Source: Bacillota bacterium (GTDB lineage Bacteria > Bacillota > Clostridia > Acetivibrionales > DTU013). From it: 14,434 bases of DNA. The notes under the pieces are model-generated. The model was not told the DNA's origin and did no database searches. It saw only the letters and a program-made list of their open reading frames with translations. Below, piece after piece: positions 6,169-12,554 of this stretch (within the stretch, counting starts at the first letter, position 1; every line of letters begins with the position of its first letter). The translations under genes were made by a program, and so were the position numbers. The stretch spans positions 1-14,434 of the forward strand of contig JAEYOP010000019.1 in NCBI GenBank assembly GCA_023411575.1, in the 5' to 3' direction.

Positions 6169-7026
6169 ATGAAATTGCCATTTCAAGTGGATTTATCCGG
6201 TAAAACGGCTGTCGTGACCGGCGGCGGCGGAATCCTGTGCAGCACCTTTGCAAAAGTGCTGGCACAGTGCGGGGCGCAGGTCGCGGTACTGGACCTGCGG
6301 AAGGAAGCCGCCGACAAGGTGGCGGAGGAAATCAACGAGGCGGGCGGCAAGGCCATCGGCGTAGCGGCCAACGTGCTGGACGCGGAGAGCCTCCAGGCCG
6401 CAAGGGAGGAAGTCAACAAGGCCTTCGGCCCCTGCGACATCCTGATCAACGGCGCGGGCGGAAACAACCCGAAGGGCACGACCACCAAGGATTATCTGTT
6501 CAAGGAGGACCTGGAGAACAAGGCGGAAGGCGTTATGACCTTCTTTGATCTGGACCAGAAGGGAATCGAATTCGTGTTCAACCTGAACTTCCTTGGAACG
6601 CTCATGCCGACGCAGGCTTTTGCGAAGGATATGGTCAACCGGGAGGGCGCGCTGATCATCAACATTTCCTCCATGAACGCGTTCCGCCCGCTGACAAGGA
6701 TTCCCGCATACAGCGGCGCAAAGGCGGCCATCTCCAACTTCACCCAATGGCTGGCGGTTCATTTCTCCAGGGTCGGCATCCGCGTAAACGCCATCGCGCC
6801 GGGCTTCTTCCTGACGAACCAGAACCGGGCGCTGCTTACCAACCCGGACGGTTCCTATACCGAAAGGGCCGGCAAGATCATCAACGCGACCCCCATGGGA
6901 CGGTTCGGACAGGACGAGGAACTGATCGGCACCCTGCTCTGGCTGGTCAGCAATGAAGCCTCCGGTTTCGTAAACGGTGTTGTCGTGCCGGTGGACGGCG
7001 GATTCAGCGCCTACTCGGGAGTATAA
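6169..7026 (+). CDS. SDR oxidoreductase, D-mannonate oxidoreductase (fructuronate reductase) type
   Basis: This 285-residue classical-type short-chain dehydrogenase has cofactor motif TGGGGIL (17-23), Asp42 after beta-2 (favouring NAD(H)), NGAGG (94-98), and catalytic Asn140, Ser168, Tyr181 and Lys185 in YSGAK. It resembles the SDR-type D-mannonate oxidoreductases of Bacillota (Bacillus UxuB/YjmF group), which interconvert D-fructuronate and D-mannonate; the long insert at about 98-130 fits. It sits between gnd and a LarA-family epimerase and upstream of a UxaE homologue. The ribosome binding site is weak (GGTGT at 6156-6160), but the upstream in-frame region offers no better start. It follows gnd by 53 bp and ends before a terminator-like hairpin. 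A gluconate 5- or 2-dehydrogenase role is a less likely alternative. Confidence 0.8.
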   Translation: MKLPFQVDLSGKTAVVTGGGGILCSTFAKVLAQCGAQVAVLDLRKEAADKVAEEINEAGGKAIGVAANVLDAESLQAAREEVNKAFGPCDILINGAGGNNPKGTTTKDYLFKEDLENKAEGVMTFFDLDQKGIEFVFNLNFLGTLMPTQAFAKDMVNREGALIINISSMNAFRPLTRIPAYSGAKAAISNFTQWLAVHFSRVGIRVNAIAPGFFLTNQNRALLTNPDGSYTERAGKIINATPMGRFGQDEELIGTLLWLVSNEASGFVNGVVVPVDGGFSAYSGV

Positions 7027-7038
7027 ATCAAAAATAAG

Positions 7039-7073
7039 GCGGTATCCGCTCTCCGGGCGGATACCGCAATTTT
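7039..7073 (+). terminator. Intrinsic terminator-like hairpin after the SDR gene
   Basis: GCGGTATCCGC (7039-7049) and GCGGATACCGC (7057-7067) form a perfect 11-bp stem with a 7-base loop, followed by AATTTT. It probably ends or attenuates the kinase-gnd-SDR transcript before the next promoter. Confidence 0.7.
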
Positions 7074-7099
7074 GACTGTACCGCAAAAAGCTGTATTTA
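7072..7099 (+). promoter_or_regulatory. Probable promoter of the LarA-like/UxaE-like gene pair
   Basis: TTGACT (7072-7077) and TATTTA (7094-7099) are spaced by 16 bp immediately after the hairpin at 7039-7067. This would give the epimerase pair its own transcript. Confidence 0.45.
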
Positions 7100-7125
7100 A
7101 AGTTGTTTAAAATGGAGGTTATTCC

Positions 7126-8403
7126 ATGATTGAAATTATTAAAAAAAGCGCGACGGAGGCCGGCCTGACGGAGGACCAACTGTTGGACGCCCTGAAGGAG
7201 TCCATCCGGGACCGGGCCGGGAGCCTGAAAAAAGTGCTGCTCCTGCCCCCTGACCTGACCAGGATGCATTCCGGCGCGGGCAAAATCACGGCGATCTATT
7301 ACAATCTGCTCAAGGACCATTGCCAGGTCGATATCATGCCGGCCCTGGGAACCCACGCCGCCATGACGGAGCAGGAGTGCCGGGAGTTTTTCGGGGACAG
7401 CGTTCCCCTGGACCGCATTATAGAGCACAACTGGCGGAAGGATATCGTCAAGATCGGTGAAGTACCGGGCAGCTATGTCAGCGAGGTATCCAGCGGACTG
7501 CTGGATTATTCCATCGACGTGGAAGTCAACCGCCGCCTGATCGACCCGTCCTATGACCTGATCGTTTCGGTCGGCCAGGTGGTTCCCCACGAAGTCGTCG
7601 GCATGGCGAACTATAATAAAAACATCTTCGTCGGCTGCGGCGGCAAGGACATTATAAACAAATCCCACATGCTCGGCGCCGTATATGGCATGGAAAAGGT
7701 CATGGGCAGGGATTTCTCCCCTGTACGCAAGGTATTTGACTACGCAGAGGAGCATTTCCTGAAGAATGCGCCCCTTCTTTATGTTCTGACCGTCATGACG
7801 TTCAACGAGGGACATCTGGCCATGAACGGCCTGTTCATCGGCAGGGAGCGCAAGGTATTCGAAGAGGCGGTCCAGCTCAGCCAGCAGAAGAACCTGACCT
7901 TTATGGACAAACCCTTCAAAAAGGCCGTGGTTTACCTTGACCCGAGGGAATTCAAAAGCACCTGGCTCGGAAACAAGTCCATCTACCGGACAAGAATGGC
8001 GATTGCCGACGACGGCGAGCTGATTATCCTCGCGCCGGCCGTCAAAAGGTTCGGGGAGGACGACGGCATCGACGTCCTGATCCGGAAATACGGCTATGTG
8101 GGAAGCAAAAAGGTACTGGAACTGTATAAAAAGAACGACGACCTGCAAAATAATCTTTCCGCTGCGGCCCATCTGATCCACGGATCGTCCGAAGGCAGAT
8201 TCTCCATCACCTATGCGGTTGACAAGCTTACCAGGCAGGAAGTGGAAAGCGTCAATTTCAAGTATATGTCCCTGGAGGACGCTTACAAGAAGTATGATCC
8301 TGCGAAGCTGAAGGATGGGTACAATACCCTGGAGGACGGCGAAGAGATCTACTATATCAGCAATCCCGCCCTGGGCCTGTGGGCGGATAAAAGCAAGTTT
8401 TAA
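7126..8403 (+). CDS. LarA-family nickel-pincer-nucleotide epimerase, probable D-gluconate/D-mannonate 2-epimerase
   Basis: This 425-residue protein is a homologue of the nickel-pincer-nucleotide lactate racemase LarA (DUF2088 family), which moves a hydride at the C2 of 2-hydroxy acids. LarA signature residues appear in order: PPDLTR (Asp43, Arg46), GTH (His77), PHEVVG (His155), Lys165 in NYNKN and His181 in NKSHM. The 10- and 16-residue gaps from His155 to Lys165 to His181 equal those of LarA His174, Lys184 (cofactor attachment) and His200 (Ni ligand). Lys284 may match LarA Lys298; LarA's Gln295 seems replaced by Leu281. From memory, the superfamily includes a D-gluconate 2-epimerase (GntE). 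Beside gnd, a mannonate-type SDR and UxaE, interconversion of mannonate and gluconate fits best. The cofactor genes larB/C/E are not in the window. GGAGG (7114-7118) is 7 bases from the ATG. Confidence 0.82.
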   Translation: MIEIIKKSATEAGLTEDQLLDALKESIRDRAGSLKKVLLLPPDLTRMHSGAGKITAIYYNLLKDHCQVDIMPALGTHAAMTEQECREFFGDSVPLDRIIEHNWRKDIVKIGEVPGSYVSEVSSGLLDYSIDVEVNRRLIDPSYDLIVSVGQVVPHEVVGMANYNKNIFVGCGGKDIINKSHMLGAVYGMEKVMGRDFSPVRKVFDYAEEHFLKNAPLLYVLTVMTFNEGHLAMNGLFIGRERKVFEEAVQLSQQKNLTFMDKPFKKAVVYLDPREFKSTWLGNKSIYRTRMAIADDGELIILAPAVKRFGEDDGIDVLIRKYGYVGSKKVLELYKKNDDLQNNLSAAAHLIHGSSEGRFSITYAVDKLTRQEVESVNFKYMSLEDAYKKYDPAKLKDGYNTLEDGEEIYYISNPALGLWADKSKF

Positions 8404-8432
8404 CGATTTGAACAAGAGAGGCGGGAAATAGA

Positions 8433-9959
8433 ATGGCAAATTGGGAAAATGTCTGTACGATGCTGCTGGACGGCGCCGGCGCGGACCAGGTAAAAGAACG
8501 GGTAAAGGATTTTGACGCTTATCAGGTATATCCCGGCTCCATCCATGAGGCAGACGGGTGCGGCCTGTTTCTGTGCCGGACCGGCGGAGAAAAAAAGCTG
8601 GTGGTCTGCGGAAACGGCGCGCCTTATAATGAATTGAACGGCACCGAACGGTCCCTGTCCGGCGGGAGGGCCAAAATATGCGAGCTCAGCAACGAAAACT
8701 GCCTGGTGATCCGCAAGCTGTTCCCCTATACAAGCCCTTCCAACCATCACGGCACGGACATCACCGTCGGCTTCGGCGACCGGCTCGGCCTGGCTTCCCC
8801 GGGGCACATCCGGACGATCGGGGGAAAGAAGGTCTTCCCCGTGCTGGCGCAGCAATCGATCCGCGAGCTGAACCTGACGGGAAGGACTTACAAGGACGTG
8901 CTGGCAGCGGCATCCTGGGCGGTATTCCAGGAAGGGTACACCCTTGGCTTCGGCGCGGACGGAGACCACCTGAAAACCGCCGCGGAAGTGCAAATGGCCA
9001 TTGACTGCGGCTTCACCATGATCACGCTGGACTGCTCGGAGCACATCAACAACGCCGTTCCCGGCATGAGCGCCGAGGAAGTCGACAAGCTTTACGCGGC
9101 GGTCAATCCGGAAGAGCGGCTGAGGCTGGAGGCCAAATACCTGGGCAGGGAAATCGCCCTGGATGGCAGGAACAAAATCCACTTTCTGCCGGAAGAGTTC
9201 AAAAGAACTGTTCTGATTTACTTTGCGGCAATAAAATACACCATCGATATTTATAACAGCGTTATAAAGAATTGCGGCAGAAGCATTGATTTTGAAATGT
9301 CCGTGGACGAGACCCTGACCTCCACTTCCCCGCAATCCCACTATTTCGTGGCCGTTGAGCTGCTGGACGCAGGCGTCCGCATCACCAGCCTCGCCCCCCG
9401 TTTCTGCGGCGAATTCCAGAAGGGAATCGACTATATCGGCAACATAGCGGAATTTACGCAGGAGTTCGAGGTTCATACCGTTATCGCCGAAAAGCTCGGC
9501 TACAAGCTGAGCATCCATTCGGGAAGCGACAAATTCAGCGTATTCCCCATCATCGGCGACCGGACGAAGGGAAAATACCACTTGAAGACCGCCGGCACCA
9601 ACTGGCTTGAAGCGGTCCGGGTCATTGCGGCAAAGAATCCGTCCCTGTATAGAAGAATGCATGCCTTTGCATTGGAGCACCTTGCCGAAGCAAAGAAATA
9701 CTATCATATCGGCGCAAAGGTGGAGAACATCCCCTCGCTCGACACGTTGGCGGACAAGGACCTGCCCTCCCTGATGGAGCTGAACGACGCGCGCCAGGTG
9801 CTGCATATCACCTATGGCCTGATCCTTCTGGCGAAGAACCCGGATGGAACCAGCACCTTCAAGGATGAGATTTACGCGCTGCTGAATCAAAACGAGGCGG
9901 AATACTACACTGCCCTGCAGAAACACCTGGGCAGGCACCTAAGCGAGCTCGGACTTTAA
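8433..9959 (+). CDS. uxaE: UxaE-family tagaturonate/fructuronate epimerase
   Basis: This 508-residue protein resembles UxaE, the metal-dependent enzyme first described in Thermotoga maritima that interconverts D-tagaturonate and D-fructuronate and joins the galacturonate and glucuronate routes. Recognisable blocks are SNHHGTDITVGFGDRLGLASPGH (103-125), GFGADGDHLK (172-181), ITLDCSEHINN (197-207), SVDETLTSTSPQSHYF and KLSIHSGSDKFSVFP. The His/Asp/Glu-rich blocks are candidate metal ligands. Length agrees with the family. The start follows GAGAGGCGGG (8415-8424), and the gene lies 29 bp after the LarA-like gene, so they are surely co-transcribed. In Thermotoga, uxaE also clusters with gnd and an SDR, supporting a uronate-to-6-phosphogluconate role. 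No other family fits as well, but the assignment rests on remembered motifs. Confidence 0.85.
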   Translation: MANWENVCTMLLDGAGADQVKERVKDFDAYQVYPGSIHEADGCGLFLCRTGGEKKLVVCGNGAPYNELNGTERSLSGGRAKICELSNENCLVIRKLFPYTSPSNHHGTDITVGFGDRLGLASPGHIRTIGGKKVFPVLAQQSIRELNLTGRTYKDVLAAASWAVFQEGYTLGFGADGDHLKTAAEVQMAIDCGFTMITLDCSEHINNAVPGMSAEEVDKLYAAVNPEERLRLEAKYLGREIALDGRNKIHFLPEEFKRTVLIYFAAIKYTIDIYNSVIKNCGRSIDFEMSVDETLTSTSPQSHYFVAVELLDAGVRITSLAPRFCGEFQKGIDYIGNIAEFTQEFEVHTVIAEKLGYKLSIHSGSDKFSVFPIIGDRTKGKYHLKTAGTNWLEAVRVIAAKNPSLYRRMHAFALEHLAEAKKYYHIGAKVENIPSLDTLADKDLPSLMELNDARQVLHITYGLILLAKNPDGTSTFKDEIYALLNQNEAEYYTALQKHLGRHLSELGL

Positions 9960-9983
9960 CATAGCACCCACAACCCCCTACAG

Positions 9984-10025
9984 TCGGAACGGGGACGGTC
10001 AAAAAGCCGTCCCCGTTCTGATTTT
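9984..10025 (+). terminator. Intrinsic terminator after uxaE
   Basis: A 15-bp stem (9984-9998 with 10007-10021, one G-U pair) with an 8-base loop is followed by TTTT at 10022-10025. It closes the uronate operon. The minus-strand direction lacks a T run, so it serves the converging aldo/keto reductase gene less well. Confidence 0.88.
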
Positions 10026-10057
10026 ATGCTGTTTTGTTTTAGCAGACCCGCCGACCC

Positions 10058-11047
10058 TTAGCCCCTTAAAAGCCAGTTTGTGTCCTCCCGGGAAAGTTCC
10101 GCATCCGAAGCGGTCAGCGAGTCCGTAAGCTGTTCCTCATTTTTGCAGCCTATAATTGCAACCGCGGGAACAGGGTTGCACGTAATATAGCCCAACGCGA
10201 CCGCCGAGGGCGTCAAACCCGACCGGGCGGCATATTCCTTCACCCGCTCCAGGCGGGCAATATTCTCCGGCGTGGCAAACCGCTCGGCGGCTTTTTTATT
10301 GACCGCCTCCAGCCCCTTTGCCGACGCCCGGGCAAAAAAGCCCTTGGCCTGCGCGGAAAAAGCAAACACGGGGAACTTCTCCCTTTCGTACCAGTCGTAT
10401 TCCTTCTCATTCATACAAACAATGGTCGGATCGCCATGCAGTTCCGGCATGGAGGATGCAAGGCTCCACTGGATCTGGCTGGCGCAGAAGCCGTTTGAGG
10501 CGGTCGGCTCTTTTGAGCTCACCAGTCCCGCTTTCCGGTTTGCCTCTTCTATTCGTTCCGTTCTCCAGTTGGAACAGCCGAAGGCCCTTATCTTCCCCTT
10601 GCCGACCAATACCGACATCGTGTCCAGAATATCCTCAACCGGGTGGGAAACATCATCCCTGTGAAGCCAGTACAGATCAATTACATCTGTTCCCAGCGTC
10701 CTCAGGCTTTCATCCAGGTCGGCCTCGATCTCCCGGCCGGAAAGCCTTCCCCTGTTCATTTGCGCAAGCGGCGGGTGTCCGCCCTTGGTCGACAGGAGAA
10801 CCCTGTTCCTGCCGCCCCTGGTTTTCAGCCATTTCCCGATCGTCCGCTCGCTCGCCCCGTCGCCCCCGGGCAGCCAGGACGCATAAATCCTGGCCGTATC
10901 AATGCAATTGCCTCCGGCGTCCACATACATGTCCAGCATTCTGAAGGCCGTTTCTTCCGATACCGTAGTCCCGAAATAATCCGTGCCAAGTGCAATTTTC
11001 GATACGGTCAGGATATCCTTCCCGCTCTTTATATCAAGGTACTTCAC
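10058..11047 (-). CDS. Aldo/keto reductase
   Basis: This 329-residue NAD(P)H-dependent TIM-barrel oxidoreductase has the catalytic tetrad Asp50 and Tyr55 (NCIDTARIY), Lys88 (LLSTKGG) and His129 (DLYWLHRDD), then FGCSNW and a C-terminal AIIGCKN cofactor loop. I chose GTG at 11047: GGAGGAG (11054-11060) precedes it by 6 bases, and the longer in-frame GTG at 11074 would lie almost on the -10 element at 11076-11081 and before any transcript start. Members reduce aldehydes, ketones or sugars; the substrate cannot be fixed here. It is divergent from a MarR-nitroreductase pair and converges on the uronate operon, so it probably belongs to a redox or detoxification module, though a sugar-related role is possible. 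Confidence 0.9.
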   Translation of the reverse strand: MKYLDIKSGKDILTVSKIALGTDYFGTTVSEETAFRMLDMYVDAGGNCIDTARIYASWLPGGDGASERTIGKWLKTRGGRNRVLLSTKGGHPPLAQMNRGRLSGREIEADLDESLRTLGTDVIDLYWLHRDDVSHPVEDILDTMSVLVGKGKIRAFGCSNWRTERIEEANRKAGLVSSKEPTASNGFCASQIQWSLASSMPELHGDPTIVCMNEKEYDWYEREKFPVFAFSAQAKGFFARASAKGLEAVNKKAAERFATPENIARLERVKEYAARSGLTPSAVALGYITCNPVPAVAIIGCKNEEQLTDSLTASDAELSREDTNWLLRG

Positions 11048-11075
11048 AATAATCTCCTCCATTTTTATTACCACT

Positions 11076-11084
11076 ATTATAGCA
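11076..11084 (-). promoter_or_regulatory. Extended -10 promoter of the aldo/keto reductase gene
   Basis: On the minus strand TGCTATAAT (11084 to 11076) is a perfect TGnTATAAT extended -10. No good -35 is present, which such promoters tolerate. A dyad TGACA (11095-11099)/TGTCA (11112-11116) lies just upstream and could be an operator. Confidence 0.6.
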
Positions 11085-11151
11085 TTAATTCGCGTGACAT
11101 ATCTGCTCTGCTGTCATTTTATCAGGTAGACAGTCAATTCTACAAAAAAGA

Positions 11152-11179
11152 TTGATTCTTTCCGATATAATGATACAAT
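11152..11179 (+). promoter_or_regulatory. Promoter of the MarR-nitroreductase operon
   Basis: TTGATT (11152-11157) and TACAAT (11174-11179) are spaced by 16 bp. A perfect palindrome begins at the next base. Confidence 0.6.
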
Positions 11180-11199
11180 ATGATTAGAATTCTAATCAT
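11180..11199. promoter_or_regulatory. Perfect 20-bp palindrome, probable MarR operator
   Basis: The half-site ATGATTAGAA is followed directly by its exact reverse complement. It covers the transcript start of the MarR gene, 15 bases before its ATG. MarR dimers typically bind such AT-rich palindromes to repress their own operon. Confidence 0.75.
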
Positions 11200-11214
11200 T
11201 GAAGGGCTGCCGCT

Positions 11215-11649
11215 ATGAATGAAAAGCTACCAACCATGTCCAAATTGGGCGTCATTTTTCTCACATGGAGAAGATACCTGCAACGGGATCTGATCTCCCA
11301 TAAGATAACCCTGAAGCAGTTGCATGTCCTGCGGCAGCTTGAAAGGCGTGCATTCCTCTACCCGTCTCAGATAGCAGATATGCTGTTCTGCGACCGTCCG
11401 ACGGCGACCGTTGTCATTAAAAACATGGAACGGGACGGTTGGGTTGCGAAGGAAAAGGATCCTGTAAATTCAAAACAGATCAAGGTGTTCCTAACACCGG
11501 AAGGGCGTCAAAAGCTGGCCTCCCTTGAAAACAGGGCAAAACCTCCCGAAAAGGAGATTGACCCGCTGGACTGCTTTTCCGATGATGAAAAACAATTGTT
11601 TGACCAGCTTCTAAACAAGCTTGGCCGGCATATGGAGGTATTGAAATGA
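11215..11649 (+). CDS. MarR-family transcriptional regulator
   Basis: This 144-residue protein has the MarR winged-helix fold: helices at about 10-35, the recognition helix in YPSQIADMLFCDRPTATVVIKNMERDGWV, and the wing KEKDPVNSKQIKVFLTPEGRQKL with its conserved D..N.K..... LT.EG pattern. Such dimers usually repress operons for stress, aromatic or electrophile responses, and release DNA on binding ligand or on Cys oxidation; Cys residues near the helix (FCDRP) and at DCFSDDE are notable. AAGGG at 11202-11206 precedes the ATG by 8 bases. The stop codon overlaps the next gene's ATG (ATGA), so the two are translationally coupled. A perfect palindrome lies over its own transcript start, indicating autorepression. 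The ligand is unknown. Confidence 0.93.
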   Translation: MNEKLPTMSKLGVIFLTWRRYLQRDLISHKITLKQLHVLRQLERRAFLYPSQIADMLFCDRPTATVVIKNMERDGWVAKEKDPVNSKQIKVFLTPEGRQKLASLENRAKPPEKEIDPLDCFSDDEKQLFDQLLNKLGRHMEVLK

Positions 11650-12422
11650 ACCAGACGCTGGAAACCATCTACTCTTTGCGGTCCATCCATGGAAATTTCT
11701 CCAACAGGGAGGTTTCAAAGGACGATCTGAAGGCCATAACGGATGCCTGTGTCCGCGCAGCAAACGCTTCTGCCAGGCAATCCTACTCCGTGATTGTTAT
11801 AAACGACCGGCAGACCATAAAGGAGCAGTTCTGTTATGGCGGCAGCAAAGCGCTCCTCTTCTGCGTCGACTTCAACCGTATCATTCTGACGGCAGATTAT
11901 CTCGACCACCCCTTTAGTACTGACGGCCTTGTCGGGTTCATTACCGGCAGTACGGATACGATCATGGCTGCGCAGACTGCCGCCCTGGCCGCCAAATCCA
12001 TGGGGATTGATTCCCTTTTTACAAACAGTATCCACCGTTGCGATATCGCAAAGCTGAAGAATGCTTTCGGATTGCCGAAAAAATATTGTTTCCCGCTGAT
12101 CGCGCTTATTCTGGGCTATTCGCAGACGGAACCGGGCTCTCGGAAAGGCAGGTTGAACGGCACAGGGGTACTCCATGACGGCAAATATCACAAACCGGGG
12201 GAAGAAGAATTGAAGGAGCTCGTATTGACCTACGACGACCCGCGGAAGCATATGGGTATGATCGACAATTGGCGAGACAAGGGCTACGAACACTATCTCG
12301 ACTGGTTCTACAAAAAATGGTGTTCCCCCGTAAGCGCGGAAAAGGGAGCGGAAGTATATTCCATTCTGGAACAGGCAGGCTTTATCGGCTTCCCGGACGG
12401 TCACCCGAAGTCATCGATTTAA
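11646..12422 (+). CDS. Nitroreductase-family protein (FMN-dependent)
   Basis: This 258-residue protein resembles NfsA/FRP-like nitroreductases, FMN enzymes that use NAD(P)H to reduce nitro compounds, quinones or flavins. Visible are the N-terminal YSLRSIHGNFSNREVS (an R-S-x-R/H-x-F type FMN-contact motif), ANASARQSYS, the central TDTIMAAQTAALAAKSMGIDSLFTN helix with dimer/FMN contacts, and FPLIALILGY. The C-terminal ~70 residues (HDGKYHKPGEEELKELV onward) form the usual arm that wraps the partner. ATG 11646 overlaps the MarR stop codon, with GGAGG (11634-11638) inside the MarR gene. Co-expression under a MarR repressor suggests detoxification of aromatic or electrophilic compounds. Substrate not deducible. 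Confidence 0.82.
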   Translation: MNQTLETIYSLRSIHGNFSNREVSKDDLKAITDACVRAANASARQSYSVIVINDRQTIKEQFCYGGSKALLFCVDFNRIILTADYLDHPFSTDGLVGFITGSTDTIMAAQTAALAAKSMGIDSLFTNSIHRCDIAKLKNAFGLPKKYCFPLIALILGYSQTEPGSRKGRLNGTGVLHDGKYHKPGEEELKELVLTYDDPRKHMGMIDNWRDKGYEHYLDWFYKKWCSPVSAEKGAEVYSILEQAGFIGFPDGHPKSSI

Positions 12423-12475
12423 GTTTAATTATATCAAAATATGTGGAAAATTGCATCGATTCGGCAAATGATGTG

Positions 12476-12504
12476 CTGATTTTCAAATATATTTGCGGTA
12501 TGAT
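12476..12504 (+). promoter_or_regulatory. Possible promoter of the GH4 gene, with palindrome
   Basis: CTGATT (12476-12481) and TATGAT (12499-12504) are spaced by 17 bp, a moderate match to consensus. A 12-bp perfect palindrome, CAAATATATTTG (12484-12495), fills the spacer and could be an operator. No terminator-like hairpin was seen after the nitroreductase gene. Confidence 0.4.
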
Positions 12505-12554
12505 AGAAATATCCGAAGCAAGAGAAAATTGCATAACAGGAGATGAAGGTATAA

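Noticed and set aside
7126..8403. Annotation as a lactate racemase
   Set aside because: The fold and cofactor residues match LarA, but the neighbours all handle sugar acids and there is no lactate permease or lar gene nearby.
6193..8439. A 748-codon open frame on the minus strand
   Set aside because: It lies opposite the SDR and LarA-like genes, which have clear family motifs and ribosome binding sites. Its translation shows no family motif; it reflects GC-rich third codon positions that avoid stops on the other strand.
8400..9938. A 512-codon open frame on the minus strand opposite uxaE
   Set aside because: Same codon-bias shadow effect; no motifs and no ribosome binding site.
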